Below, one piece after another: positions 50,958 through 62,483 of a stretch of 64,000 bases of DNA. The translations under genes and the position numbers were made by a program. The notes beneath the pieces are model-generated. The model did no database searches. It was not told the origin of the DNA and saw nothing but the letters and a program-made list of their open reading frames with translations. The stretch's first letter is position 1; the number at the start of each line of letters is the position of its first letter. Source of the DNA: Spisula solida (taxonomy: Eukaryota; Mollusca; Bivalvia; Venerida; Mactridae); assembly GCA_947247005.1 (NCBI GenBank), contig OX365956.1, forward strand, positions 13,474,089 through 13,538,088, read 5' to 3'.

Positions 50958-51837
50958 AGGAGATTTTTTTCAAAACCGAAGGTTTTGAAAAAACATCTCC
51001 GAGACGTCTGAGTTTGGCTTTTTTCCTAAATCAGCAGCCTATAAATGTCGTAGAGGCCGTACCAATTGTCTTCCCGGCAATCGTAACTACTCGGGTCTTT
51101 CCGTCATCGGCCGAGCTTCGCCCCACTAATAGCTGAAAAGGTATGGATTTCCGGTCTCATCGAAGATCCGCAGTGACGTACGAGAGTAGTTATGATTGGT
51201 ACGAGGATTCAACCATTATTGTAATCTCAAATTAGTTGAAAACTGACAATTCGTAGCTGAACTTCTATATTTTTTAGGTTTTCTGAACATCTGCAGATTT
51301 CAAATTACGCTATACAAAATAAATAAATAATCCCGGGTCCGGAGCGATAGCCAGGTAACAGGGGAAGTAACTCAACATTCTACGTGATTGCATTCGTCTG
51401 AGACGCCGACCATCGATTACACGATGTAAGTACTTGTTAAGCAAGGAAAATCGTCTTTAATACTCGCAATTAGCATACTTATACAATAAAATCAACATCC
51501 GATGACGTATGTTGTTATTAAAGGTTTGGTAAGTACAACTTTCTACAAATTCCTGTCGTACCCGTTTCTATTCGTACCTACGACCGAAATTATTCGTCCA
51601 AGTTTCATTAGTTTGTACCAAAACAAAATGTAAAATGACTCTTTGACAATGTTCCGTCTGTATCATGTGTATTGTGCTTTGGATAGCAATGTTTATGAGA
51701 TAATTGTAGTACTGTGTACAGGATTAAATTACTGATAGGGGAGAAATGTAGTTATTTGGCCAGCTTGACCAGTTTTCAATTTTTCAACTGAGCCGCTACA
51801 GTGTATACTGTACGCGTCCAATACGTTTGACTAATGC

Positions 51838-51885
51838 CTGGATAGCTCAGTTGGTAAAGTGTTCGCTCTGTTAGCATCTTGCCTA
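51838..51885 (+). other. tRNA-like 5' half
   Basis: 'gcctggatagctcagttggt' and 'aaagtgttcgctctg' look like the first half of a tRNA (acceptor, D arm, anticodon stem), but no T arm follows in register. It is preceded by 'ggattaaattactgatag', which recurs before the tRNA-like piece at 52935, so both belong to one repeated module. Confidence 0.45.
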
Positions 51886-51889
51886 TAGT

Positions 51890-52113
51890 CTAACCAACAT
51901 GATGTGTGTATGCCTTCACAATAACATTGTTAAAACCACAATTGTTTTGTGCATGGTTTTCAGAAGTGGAGGTTGGTGAGTCGGGCTTCGTCATCAGTGC
52001 CGATTTAGTTTGGTAGGAATTTCCCGTGCCCCGGCAGAGATTCAAACCAGGGACCTCTGGATCGGTACTAAGTTGAGAGCGCTTATCACTCGACAACTGT
52101 TCCACCAAAATGT
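51890..52113 (-). mobile_element. tRNA-derived SINE on minus strand
   Basis: The minus-strand head starts near 52113 and runs to 52030: 'aacagttgtcgagtgataag' (A box) and 'aggtccctggtttgaatctc' (B box, one change from TTCGA to TTTGA). It is related to the head of the 21536 SINE (gtcgagcggataag, 'gaggtccctggttcgaat'). The body continues towards 51890. A 76-codon minus frame (51890-52120) is just this SINE. Confidence 0.6.
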
Positions 52114-52241
52114 CTGCCATGAAAAGTGAAATTTGAAGACTGCATCGGCAATGTTATGATCTACTTATTCCAATTCATATTCACCTTATCGACATTACCG
52201 GATAAACATGCGTAATTTCAAAATATATAGGAGCCATGACT

Positions 52242-52785
52242 AAAACCCCTTTCACAATTGTCGTAGGAATGTTTTCGTTGCACGAGGCTTTGGGTCTACA
52301 TGGAAATGTACCAATTTGCGCCTGGAAAAGGTGCGACAGCTCAACGATGCATTTTTGGGAAATATCGTGCGTCCGCCACACGACAGACAGACGTATGATG
52401 GTCATGCGATGGTCGCAGGTCATAACAATTGACGCGCGAAAGCCTTAAGATGAACAGTTGTAGCACGTCCGTCGTACGATAAAAGCATTGTCAAACTATT
52501 AGCTGGTTTAAAAAATAAGTTTCAGCAGCTGGGTATAATTAATCAAAACGTCCAACCAAACTCTTTATTTTCAAATAATAATAAATATATGCAAATAGGA
52601 ACTTGTTAAATGCTAGTATTAAACTGAAATACATGTATGCATGATCAATTTAATTATAAAAATGCATTTTGTGGTCCGATGGTGTCAAACGCGACAAAAT
52701 TTCTTAAGTTTGTTGTACGACGGACATAGGATATTCCTCAAATTTACATCTAAGACTCGTCGTATGACAATTGTGAAAGGGGTTT
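52242..52785. mobile_element. 0.54-kb MITE with ~24-bp terminal inverted repeats
   Basis: Left arm 'aaaacccctttcacaattgt' plus 'cgta' (52242-52265) and right arm 'gtatgacaattgtgaaaggg' plus 'gttt' (52762-52785) are complementary with one or two mismatches. Inner second pair: 'cgtccgtcgtac' (about 52467) and 'gtacgacggac' (about 52716). ACT flanks the left arm, and ACT follows one base after the right arm. The opposed frames 52181-52423 and 52236-52448 are chance. Confidence 0.75.
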
Positions 52786-52934
52786 AACTTTGATTTTAAA
52801 ATGTTTGGAAAATTTTTTTTGTTACAAGCTTCATTTAAATGAGAGTTAAGAATTTCCCTGAAAAATATGCTAAAAGTGTCTGTCTGTAGGATGCCTGGAG
52901 CTAGTATAGGATTTAATTACTGATAAGGAAGAGA

Positions 52935-53035
52935 ACTTTGTAGTAATCCACTTAGCTCACTCAGTAGAGCATTGAACCTTCTAAATATATAGCAAATGGT
53001 TCCAGGTTTGAGCCCTGGTCCGACTACATACTTTT
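52935..53035 (+). other. tRNA-like SINE head
   Basis: 'cttagctcactcagtagagc' (A box) and 'ccaggtttgagccctgg' (B box) with tRNA-like T-arm pairing (ccagg…cctgg). The anticodon region is AT-rich. The body after 'ggtccgactaca' is short, then 'cttttttaacc' gives a Pol III-like T run. Confidence 0.5.
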
Positions 53036-53369
53036 TTAACCTTGTTTCATTATTAACGTTCCCGTAGATGATACCATGTACTATTCTGTATAAACTGTTA
53101 TATATAGTCGGTTATGTTACTGATGTACGCACGTGCGTAACATTAAATATAAATATAAGTCTCAAATTTTCACGAATCGTTAGGACCCCCAACCGTAACC
53201 ACCAACTTCAAGGCTTATGAGTCAATTCAAGTCTGGCTACGCCCCTGTCGTAGTATTCGATATTACACATTTCTGATTATTTGGCTTATTATTCTGACTA
53301 ATAAATTTAAACATACACCGGAATGGTCATGTAGCGTTGTTGCTCATTTTGGCATACTAATTGGTTAAA

Positions 53370-53650
53370 TTGGGTTGTTTAAATTGGGTCATTCAGCTTG
53401 GGCTGTTAAGCTTATTGGAGCTAGGTCATTCTTGGTGACACTCGACTAAGGCTTGTTGCTTGTTGAAACTAAGTCATCCGACCGGGGCTTTCGGTGTTTA
53501 TTTATTATTGTATCTTTCCGCCGTTTTACATTTGAAACTAGGTCGTTCTGAGTGGGCATTCAGCCTTTTGATTGCTGAAACTGTTTCATTCAGATTTTTG
53601 ACAGCTGGGATTTGGGCGGATCATTTTTCTCGCTCGGCTGGGTGTTGGGC
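53370..53650 (-). repeat. ~36-bp minisatellite, inverted relative to 48125
   Basis: Monomers read 'gaactaggtcattcagct'-like on the plus strand (for example 'gagctaggtcattcttgg', 'gaaactaggtcgttctgagt', 'gaaactaagtcatccgac'). Immediately downstream, 'agccatccctgtccga' (53705-53720) matches the end of the inverted-repeat element at 12270-12876, tying this satellite to that family. The 79-codon frame 53460-53699 is satellite-derived. Confidence 0.65.
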
Positions 53651-54068
53651 ATTGTGCCTTGTATATTTTTATGATTTCGGTGCTCGACTGGTTAAGTAGA
53701 GTGTAGCCATCCCTGTCCGACTTAATGTTATCTTTTTGCTCAGCATCCTAACTGCAAAAAAACACATCCTAAGCAATACCAGTAAATTTTCTGGCTGCAG
53801 AAAACTATTCAACTTCAATATTTTATTTGATGTAAACATATAAAATGTTTATTGCCAATGCAATAATAATAATGTGGCATAATTTGATTTGTTCTTTCCC
53901 TGCATGCATTAATTCTAATCGTGAAAGTATGGCCATCTCAGTTTGTCTACTAAATATTGCAATGCACAAAGCCGGGGTGATCAGAATTACATACATTTGA
54001 ACAACCTCAGGTCTTTCAGCTCTTTGATTCCTGTTTACCCTTAAGTACATGACTGTAGTTAAAATGCA

Positions 54069-54208
54069 TACATGTTTCTTTATGTAAACTGTACAAACAT
54101 AGATACATACAATCTACATTAATTTATTAATTAAGATGTATACATGATTCTTTATGTAAACTGTACATACATAGATACATACAATCTACATTAATTTATT
54201 AATTAAGA
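54069..54208 (+). repeat. 72-bp direct tandem duplication
   Basis: Two copies, at 54069-54140 and 54141-54208, of a segment with 'ctttatgtaaactgtaca' and 'aatttattaattaaga'. They differ at only two positions by eye (tgtttc/tgattc, acaaaca/acataca), so the duplication is recent. Confidence 0.85.
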
Positions 54209-54250
54209 AAGAAAAAATCTCCGTTAAAGGCCATGCCTTAGTTCATATTA

Positions 54251-54560
54251 GAGTAAAAATGTGACTTTAAATGACTTTTATTTTTAAATATATAGACGTA
54301 AGCTGATGGATAAATTGAGTCGCACGGAGATGGGTTTGAATGGAAAGTCAGCTAATGCTTTTAAAGCATTATACAATGATGTTTATTCTAGTGTTTAAGA
54401 GTCCATGGATATCATATGAGTGATTTGATGTACTGTACACTGTGGACTCGGACAGGGTTGGGTTTTTTCTCCTCTGTTATATGTACTGAAACTTGTTAAT
54501 GATGAAACTTTGAAAAAAGAGTTGATGCACTTTTTGCAGAGTTTAATGATATTTAGAATG
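54251..54560 (+). pseudogene. Decayed reverse transcriptase relic, unit 3, 3' part
   Basis: Continues after the composite insertion with 'agagtaaaaatgtgac', colinear with 8075-8345. It keeps 'GLGQGWVFSPLLY' from about 54444, a degraded motif B. Frames are open only in short pieces. Confidence 0.65.
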
Positions 54561-56191
54561 AGATGTTAACTAACAGAATTAGCAATATTGCGTTCATCCA
54601 TATTTCGTCCATGGACGCGTCATATCAAAGGTAAAACTCAACGGAAACCATTATTTACCTTTGCCTGACAATAGCAATAAATGATGTTGGGCTTGTGTGC
54701 GTGCATTATACCTTTATCAAAATGTTTCTCCTCAGTATTCGATTCCTGTGAGGATCTGACGACGACGCCGTGATTGAACGGCATATCTTAGCAAACTTCA
54801 CGTTCGCCAATCAGCGCCTCGTCTTCTTTACTTCGAAAGAAGGAGCGTAGGAGGCGTCCTGTTTATCAGTTCTATGTTAATATGACCAAGACCTTACACG
54901 AAAAACAATACGGAAGTATTGTAAAACTTATAATGATGATCAAGCCAGACGTTGTTTTGTTCGAACCCGCGCCATCACTGTTAGTAAACAATTACAAAAC
55001 TGGAATTCCCAATATTGACAAATACACTGTTTAATACGCTGGCATCAGATCTTACCGTCAGGCATATCAAAGTTGCACTAGATATTGACTACCCGAGGAA
55101 TGTAGTTCTCCGAGGTTTGTTGATATGAAATGCATCACCTAAGATGTTGGTTTATTTTTTATTTTCTGAACATAATACGTTTCGTGTACTTCAAAAAATA
55201 AAACTGGACTGTTTTTAATTACTTATTACAATACTTCAGTAAGCCTAATTCTAGATCGCGTCATATATAGTAACAAATTACATGAAATTATATATCACTA
55301 TTGTGTAAACATAACATGACGCTCTTATAACGTCTGATAGCAAGACATGCTGCAATGTGTTCATCGCATGCTTATATTCACACGCCGCGCAGTAAGGTTC
55401 AATGTTGCCAGGCACATTAATTGCTAAACGTCAATTACGTCACATCACCTCTTCATTAGAAAAGAAGCTCAACAGCTTCATAAAGTAACGATTGTAATTA
55501 CACATGACATTCATTGAAAAGGTTTTATATTTAGTTGTCAACTATATGCTATATACGAGCGGTAACGTTTGATTGGTGTAGCCATAGTGACGTTACCAAT
55601 ATAGATGTTTTTTCGACCAAATAGAACTATACGCCAATCTATTATCTGTGCTATAGTACTGACGAAACAAGGATTGAAGGTGTTTTTAATTGGAGCTTTA
55701 GTATTATCACTTCTTGTATATAACACATACAAATAATGAATAAAGAATTATAACATACCGGTGCATTTTAACATTATGTGCGCTAGACATGAGTAATAAT
55801 GACACATACCGGAGCATATAGTGTATCTGCATTTAGACGGTAGTGCTTGATCATTTCATGTATCTAATAAGAGATCTATACCATCTAATTTCTATCACTA
55901 ACCAGAGACAATAACAATAAATGTCATCCAATATCTTAGAATATTGGCGAGGCAATAACAGGGAGGAACTATAAAGACGTTTTAATCATGGTCATATCCT
56001 ATATAAACCTTTCACAATGCATCGTTCTCAACATATCCGTTAAATGAGACAAGTAAATCTGAACAGAAGCATTTTATAGCCCTGGGAATACCATATCATT
56101 TCATGAAGAAACTAGCGTCATTTTGGCCGATCATTTTATGGTATTGATAAGCAATATGGGTTGCCGTGTCTCTTTCATTTGAACACTGTTC

Positions 56192-56389
56192 ATGCAAGAT
56201 ATTGCTGAATCTGTTGCATTTCTCCTCACAGACGATACTAAATTCTTTAAAATTATTAAACAGACCAATGACTGCGAAAATGATATTGACATAACTATAA
56301 AAGAGTATCACAAGTTTGAAAAAAATTGGAAAGAGTGTGAAAAAGCGAATGATATATTTGCTATTATCCGTAGGATTTTCCATTTTTAA
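56192..56389 (+). other. Short shared ORF 'DIAESV…FFK', unit 3 copy
   Basis: Starts at 'MQDIAESVAF' because upstream sequence (gcaatatgggttgccgtg) is altered relative to unit 1. The core reads 'TKFFKIIKQTNDCENDID', and the C-terminus 'NDIFAIIRRIFHF' is in the frame I think was ancestral. No known domain. Low coding confidence. Confidence 0.25.
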
Positions 56390-56439
56390 ATAAAAAATAA
56401 TTGATCTCTGTGTATAAATCACAGGTTTAAGATAACACC

Positions 56440-57085
56440 TTTACTATGGTAGTACAGTTTGAGGGTTTTGAACGAAGACCAAGCAGTAAAACAAGTACCT
56501 GAATTCAAGAAACTTACCTATATTGAGCGTCTAAGACGATTGAAATTACTGATATTGAGTTATATACGCATAAGATGAGATATAATTAGACATCATTAAC
56601 AGGATATTATGATCAGGATTCATACAACTTAATCACTCTCAAGACCTGGAACTAGAGGATATTTCCTGAAAGTCTACGCTCAGCAAAGAAAAACATCAGC
56701 AGAAGACATTGCTGTAAGAACTGTCAAAATTTGGATTAGTTTAGAATCAAAAGTCGTCAGTGCCCAAAATGTGAAAATGTGTTTATATTCAAGAATAAGC
56801 TAGATAAATTATGATCAGATCTGGCAATCATGTATGATAACTATGAAGCTAAAGTAACGATTTCCGGAAGCGCAACAAATAAAACAAATAAAGACCATTA
56901 GGCTCTGCATCGAAAAAACGTATTTTAGTATACGTCGCAAAACTGGAAATTATGTCCAGCAGTATATTAATACAAGACTAAATATATTTGTACTCCATTT
57001 GCCCAATTAACAAAACACAGAAATGACGTCAGTGCCTAGCAACCAACGTTAGACATAGAACACACCATCCACATTATCTAAAATG
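56440..57085. other. Near-invariant island, unit 3
   Basis: Equivalent island. Differences from unit 1 inside the inner 300 bp are limited to 'aatacaagac', 'aaccaacg' and 'agacatag'. Confidence 0.6.
57024..57043. promoter_or_regulatory. Candidate CRE plus X-box-like pair, unit 3
   Basis: Identical pair; the next base after the X-box-like motif differs (caaccaacg instead of caacccacg). Confidence 0.3.
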
Positions 57086-57430
57086 GATATTTCAAGCAAG
57101 TCTATATATTCACCCCGCAAATAATGAGACATTGTGGACTTTGAATTTTGTGTATAATCAAAATTAAAATGATGTAATTATGACTGGAAAACATACAACT
57201 TGTGTCTTTATAATGCGTCTCAAAATATATCAACTGTGGTACTGAAGAATGGTTAGATTAAACGCGCAAATTCGTGAAAATTACATGCATTTCACACATG
57301 TCAAACACTTTTCTTACGTACGAAAATGTTGCATTTTGAACATTGTCTCGGGGTAGCTTCGGAAAGTCTTGAAGCAGATAGTGACATGGCGAGTACATAG
57401 GGAAATGCATTGAATTTTGACCGATTTTCT

Positions 57431-57545
57431 GTCGGGAATATCCCGCTGAAGCATCCTCGAAGCTCGGGAATATTTCTGTGAGGCATCCCGAAGTACCCAG
57501 ATACCCTGGGAATGATTTTGGATGCTTCCGCGATAAAGGCGGGTC
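57431..57545. repeat. GC-rich 'GGGAATAT / GGCATCCC' patch, unit 3
   Basis: Nearly identical to the unit 1 patch, matching the general closeness of block E in units 1 and 3. Confidence 0.5.
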
Positions 57546-58475
57546 CAATGACACCCACAGATGAATGGCTAGTCCCTTGCAGTCTTTCATTGTGTGTTAT
57601 CGGTAATTCTTTAGATATATTGATTCAAAAGTCTCAAGATGTTCTATTGTATCGTCCATACGGATTCAAATATAGTATATAAGTTGCAGGCAATTCTTTA
57701 CACAGCATGATTGATGAATTACTATTAGGAGTTAAATGGTGGCTTTTATGGACACGTCGTGACTTTTCAATTACCATAGACATCAATTTACGGAAGACTG
57801 AAAACTAATTATCCAGTCCCACCAGGTTATTTTTTCAAATGCATTGAACCACCATGTTATAAAACTCTCATAACATTGAGCAGGAATCCAGTGATTGGGT
57901 CTAAATAATGGATTCGATGAAGAGGGGGAATCACATGAATGGTTCTGAATAATGGATTTGATCAAACCCAAATATGTGCATGCGTCTGCCTAAACGAAAT
58001 TTATTGGCCTTTCTGATAGCGATAGTTTTGTGTCGACAACATAATCACCGCAATGAACATGGCAATTTTAATGTCATTCAATTCCTTATTAATGTAGATT
58101 ATTTATATTTATGCGAATATAAATCTATCTTTATCCGAATTACTTTGCTTGCTCCAATTATAATTTAGTAAATATTTTCACTTGCTACATCATATATAAC
58201 ACATTTGTGAGTCATTTTAGTTAGATACAATCTATCGACGACTTTCCCAGAATCAGTAAGCATTACACAGCTACCATAACAATGGTGAGTTATGTGGAAT
58301 AAGAAGATTATTATTAAGACTGGAAGCGTCTTAAGTTACTCGTACACAATTTTTCGTAGACGTATATAAATATCGGACTTCATACAAACATGTCTACACA
58401 ACCATTCCATTTCTACAGAAAATACACTTTACTGTTACTGCTTAGAACATTCTATTAGAAAAAGATAATAAAAAG

Positions 58476-59126
58476 TCGAACAGGGAAGGCAGCGCAAAAA
58501 CTTAACCTGCTGAGCACAGAAAACATAAAAACATCACATACCACAATAGCACGACACAATTCCCGACACGTGACTGAACGAGAAAATGAACTGCTCAAGT
58601 CCCAGCTGTGAAACAGCTGAATTCCCGAGCCGGGTGACCTAGTTCCAGAAGTAATACGGCTGAACTACCTAGTTTTACCTAAAGTCCTTATAAGCGTAAT
58701 AATTACCACTGCATGTCAGCTTTCTCTAAACCATTCTATATAGAGGTGACAAACACTCCATTGTCATCTTATCTGCTTGCATTGTATTGTTTAAACATAA
58801 CAAACACAAGCTTGTATCAATTATCAGCCAATCTATCTTCAGACTTCGATCTGACAGTGATTGCAATTTTAGTGACGTCACCATTACATTTTTCTGCTGA
58901 GAACTACTACCCTATTTTATCTCCTAATTACAAATGTGAACTGAACTACTAGAAAATGGTTCTATGTTTTGTTTTTACCTCCTAAACCATCAGCAGGTTG
59001 ATGTTGTAACTTAAATAATCGACTTTGACCAGGGCTACGTTTATGCCGAGTCTGCGCTCTGTGCACTTTCTTTTTTGTGCCTTTCATTCTTTGCTGTTTT
59101 TGTCGAATGCTGCCTTCCCTGTCCGA
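58476..59126. mobile_element. Inverted-repeat element with satellite monomers, unit 3
   Basis: Copy of the unit 1 element: arms 'tcgaacagggaaggcagc' at 58476-58493 and 'gctgccttccctgtccga' at 59109-59126. It carries a small insertion ('tgagcacag' near 58512). Unit 2 has lost this element in a deletion near 33392. Confidence 0.5.
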
Positions 59127-60170
59127 TTAGATATTATATTTTATAACAACACGTGACTCATAGACTGCTTCTCATTAACATCGGATTTCTCTCAAAATCT
59201 ACCGATTTTAATCAATGAAAGTTGAGAATGCCATTTAGTATAAATTGTACATTTTATTTGTCATATTCATGTACAAATGCATGACATGCCACATTAGCAC
59301 GATGTTTCACTCTGAATACGCATTCAGAAAACTGCTTACTCTTCTGAACTATAGACCAATTTCCGCTTTCTTTCATGAAGAGCAAAATAAGCGATGATAT
59401 CTCTGCATGTTGCTAGGTTATTAACAGTGTGATATATAACCACTGTGAAATATCTCATATTTTCCATTAAGACAATTTCCAAACATTTTGAATTGCGTAA
59501 CCGTTTCTTTATTTTTATGTGCAAATATCAATGGATTGTTACATTGTAAATCGACTGCAGGCGTGAAGTACATTATATTCTCTTGTTTAACGTAAGAGCT
59601 ATGTTCATGTTGTAAACTATATCAGTTCAAATTTTCTTTGGATAACGTATGTATGATGTACGTCGCAAACTACGCACTAACAAATTCAAGGTACGCGCGC
59701 CTTTTATCTAACGATCGAATTTTCGCAAAAACATCTTAAATGACAGAAATATCATCTAAAACAGCATTGAAATAATAAAAATGATATGCCACCAGGCTCG
59801 ATTTCGAGACTCCAGGGCTGGTATTTATAAAGCATCTGAGTGGAAAACTTCAATATTTCAACTTAAGTCAACAATTTGCGATTTACATATTTCCCTCAAA
59901 TGGAAGAATATCCCATACTTCCTTGGTGATTATCGTAGCTCTCTACCAAATGCTTAAAATATTTGTATAAATCAATAATCTGGTTTATATTATTTAGCTA
60001 ATACACTAAAAGAAACTTTAGGATTTCAAGACAAGTCTTAGTTTTCTATTAAGATGCTTTATAGATACCGGCAATGATTGTTTAATGTTCTACACTGTAC
60101 TATGGTATTTTGTTTATTATACATGTACCTATATCCTGCATAATATGACACCATCATATTCATTTTACTA
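58940..60170. other. Block E distal part, no gene recognised
   Basis: Nearly identical to 12720-13935 of unit 1 and recognisably related to 33420-34075 of unit 2. Short frames (59336-59524 here, 13270-13491 in unit 1) do not correspond between copies. Confidence 0.45.
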
Positions 60171-60174
60171 TTTT

Positions 60175-60673
60175 TGTCGAGCCCGCTTACGGTCGCCACT
60201 TTTGGTGTATGTGCGTGCGTGCGTGCGTCCGATTTTGTCCGGTGTCATGCCCAACCCTCAGGTTTCTATCTCAAAGTCGTGGTCACAGTTGGAGGTTAAA
60301 TGTGAAATTGAAGCTTGTCCGGACCATAACTTTGTCATAAATTGACCAATCTTTCTTATATTTGGCATGAATGTTCACCTCTATGAGGCGGAGTGTCATG
60401 CTCAATCCCAAGGTCCCTATCTCAAAGTTCAAGGTCGCATATTGAAGCGTGTCCGGACCATAACTTTGTCATACATTGACCAATCTTTCTTATATTTGGC
60501 ATGAATTTCACCTCCATGAGGCGGAGTGTCATGCCCAACCCCTAGGTTCCTATCTCAAAGGTCAAGGTCACAGTTGGAGGTCAAATGTCAAATTGAAGGC
60601 TTATTTAAGTTGTATCCATTTTTCAACGTGCGTCGAGGCTCGACATAATTTGCCCGAGGGCACACATTTCTAG
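60175..60673 (+). repeat. 'GTCCGGACCATAACTTTG' bivalve-type repeat, unit 3
   Basis: Near-identical to the unit 1 copy: 'tgtcgagcc' at 60175-60183 and 'ggctcgaca' at 60637-60645. The left microsatellite reads 'gtgcgtgcgtgcgtgcg'. Confidence 0.7.
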
Positions 60674-61128
60674 TAATATATAGCATCACTTTTTAAGTAC
60701 TTATGTTTATGTGTACATTAGTCTTTCCTGTTAACATAAATAACGATTCCAAACAATTCAGTATTTGAGCTCTGCTTTGTGATTTCCAACCGGAGGTCAA
60801 AATTGGAAATCTTTACTTTTTGATAAAATTATGTCGTTTCATGTTTTCCAAAAGTTATACTTTTTTCAAAATGTTCCAACGTAGTGACTTGCTGTTAATG
60901 AAAAAAGGCATGTCAATTATTGTAATTACATTATTGGCGTAACTTAAAACACAATACCTATGATGACGTCGTATAATTAGTACGTGCTCCAATACATGTA
61001 TAAGCGCCAACTTTACAAAAAAAGAAAATACAAAATGTACTTTTGTAAAAAACACAGACAATACTTTCTGTTTGTTAGATCATGTCAAATAATGTATGTC
61101 TTGCAACATACTGAAATCTCGCTCCATA

Positions 61129-61420
61129 CAGTGTGAATTCAATACTTTCGAGAAAACAAAAATTCGTAAACACTTTTCGTAATATCTTACCCCAAAAAGA
61201 CTTTCATTTAGCTTTATTATTTTGGCCCAATATTGATGATGACTTTAACTGCACGATGTATTTATGTACTTATGACAGTGTGATATTCAATACTTTCGAG
61301 AGAACAAAAATTCGTAAACACTTCGTAATATTTTACCTAAAAAGACTTTCATTTAGCTTAATTATGTTGGGCCAATATTGATGATGACTTAAACTGCAAG
61401 AGGTATTTATGTACCTATGA
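61129..61420 (+). repeat. Two-copy tandem repeat of about 147 bp, unit 3
   Basis: Copies start at 61129 and 61275. Same structure as in unit 2, with small indels (second copy 'aacacttcgtaat'). Confidence 0.75.
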
Positions 61421-61758
61421 AAAACATTGAGTTTCAATTAAGTACGTGATGTTGTTTTCTTTAACCTTCAGCATAAGTATGTCAGGCGGAAGAAAGGCAT
61501 ATTGTTCGGTAAACGACTGACAGGAGTGACATCCTATGCTGCTTATTCAACTGGTGATTGCAGCTTCCAGCTAAACTGAATGTTTTCAACGAGGTCGGGT
61601 TAAACTATTGATTAACACTCCTACAGTTGTGTACCTAAATATCAACTGACTACAAAAAGATGATTGATGGCATAAACTCGGTCGAATACTTGTTCAAAAA
61701 AAAAACTATACGACAGCTTCTTTTGTGTAATGACATTGTTGAGTGGTATTTTCACTAA

Positions 61759-61971
61759 ATGAATTGCTTGCTATCGAAAACATCCGTCGTTCATAGTATT
61801 TTAACCACCGTTCCTGGATGTTTAAGCTTTCATTTGTCGTCACATACATCATGCTCGTATTGTTTTGCAACGATACGTTCATCATGGGGCGCTAACATTT
61901 CGAACGGTGGTCGTAGGATTGTCTTACGCCAGCGCAAATATGATCGTAAAAAAACGGCATTAAAAGACTAG
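61759..61971 (+). other. Block F ORF ending 'RRIVLRQRKYDRKKTALKD', unit 3 copy
   Basis: 70 codons. Identical to the end of the unit 2 frame except one residue (VVHS for VVQS). The 5' extension is closed by a stop, which argues against a conserved longer protein. Confidence 0.25.
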
Positions 61972-62117
61972 GTAGCAGAGGTTGTGTTTTTATTGTATTG
62001 CATTTTGTATCACTTTAGTATATGTGTATACATACATGTGGCATGGTCTAGAGACATATCTCACTTAATTTGGACGCTTTGGAATAGAAACATTTGTGAG
62101 AAGAGTCTCAAGTCGGT

Positions 62118-62423
62118 ATGTTGTGTATGTCAATGTTTTTGTATGGATACTGGCTTAGACACACATGCCACTTTCAGGATTATCTGACTGTAATAAAACT
62201 GGCTAATGATGGGGTCATTGGTCTTGTAACACAGACTAACCATCAATTAATCGTCATTAGACAACCGTTTGGTTACATACTTGATTTCATGCGTCACAGC
62301 GTACGTACGAGTTATATCGCTATATATAAACAAGGACTTCTACACACCCTGATGATCTTCAAGTATTTGGATTCATTTCCAAGCGAAATGAATGTCCGTC
62401 GTTGTCAGTATTACTTTACTTAA
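62118..62423 (+). other. Block F ORF 'MLCMSMF…QYYFT', unit 3 copy
   Basis: 101 codons, near-identical to the unit 2 copy. The recent duplication alone explains the conservation. Confidence 0.25.
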
Positions 62424-62483
62424 TGGATGTTTAGCGTGCAACAAAAATTGTCCTTACGTAAGCACGCGACGTTTGTATTAAGC

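Larger units (their letters stand above)
50958..54250. mobile_element. 3.3-kb composite insertion in unit 3
   Basis: Units 1 and 2 read straight through (attgatagagtaaaaatg, near 8068 and 30193); unit 3 breaks at 'attgatag' (50957) and resumes at 'agagtaaaaatg' (about 54251). The left end has 'ggagatttttttc', and 'gaaaaaatctcc' lies at 54211-54222, about 28 bp inside the right edge. The left end also folds on itself (GAGATTTTTTTCAAAACC with GGTTTTGAAAAAACATCTC, 50959-51000). A 3-bp TAG occurs at both edges. The interior is a patchwork: SINE on minus, a MITE, tRNA-like pieces, an inverted minisatellite and a 72-bp duplication. No transposase ORF. Confidence 0.65.
36293..62483 (+). repeat. Macro-repeat unit 3
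   Basis: Longest copy. Extra length comes from a TA-flanked transposon at 42155-43293, a composite insertion near 50958-54250 and unit-specific DNA at 40440-41810 and 47200-48570. It lacks the equivalent of 27000-27480 of unit 2: near 49060 the sequence jumps straight to the 'tgtttgttcttctat' landmark. Block E (about 56150-60670) is very close to 9940-14440 of unit 1, and block F is very close to unit 2. Confidence 0.8.
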
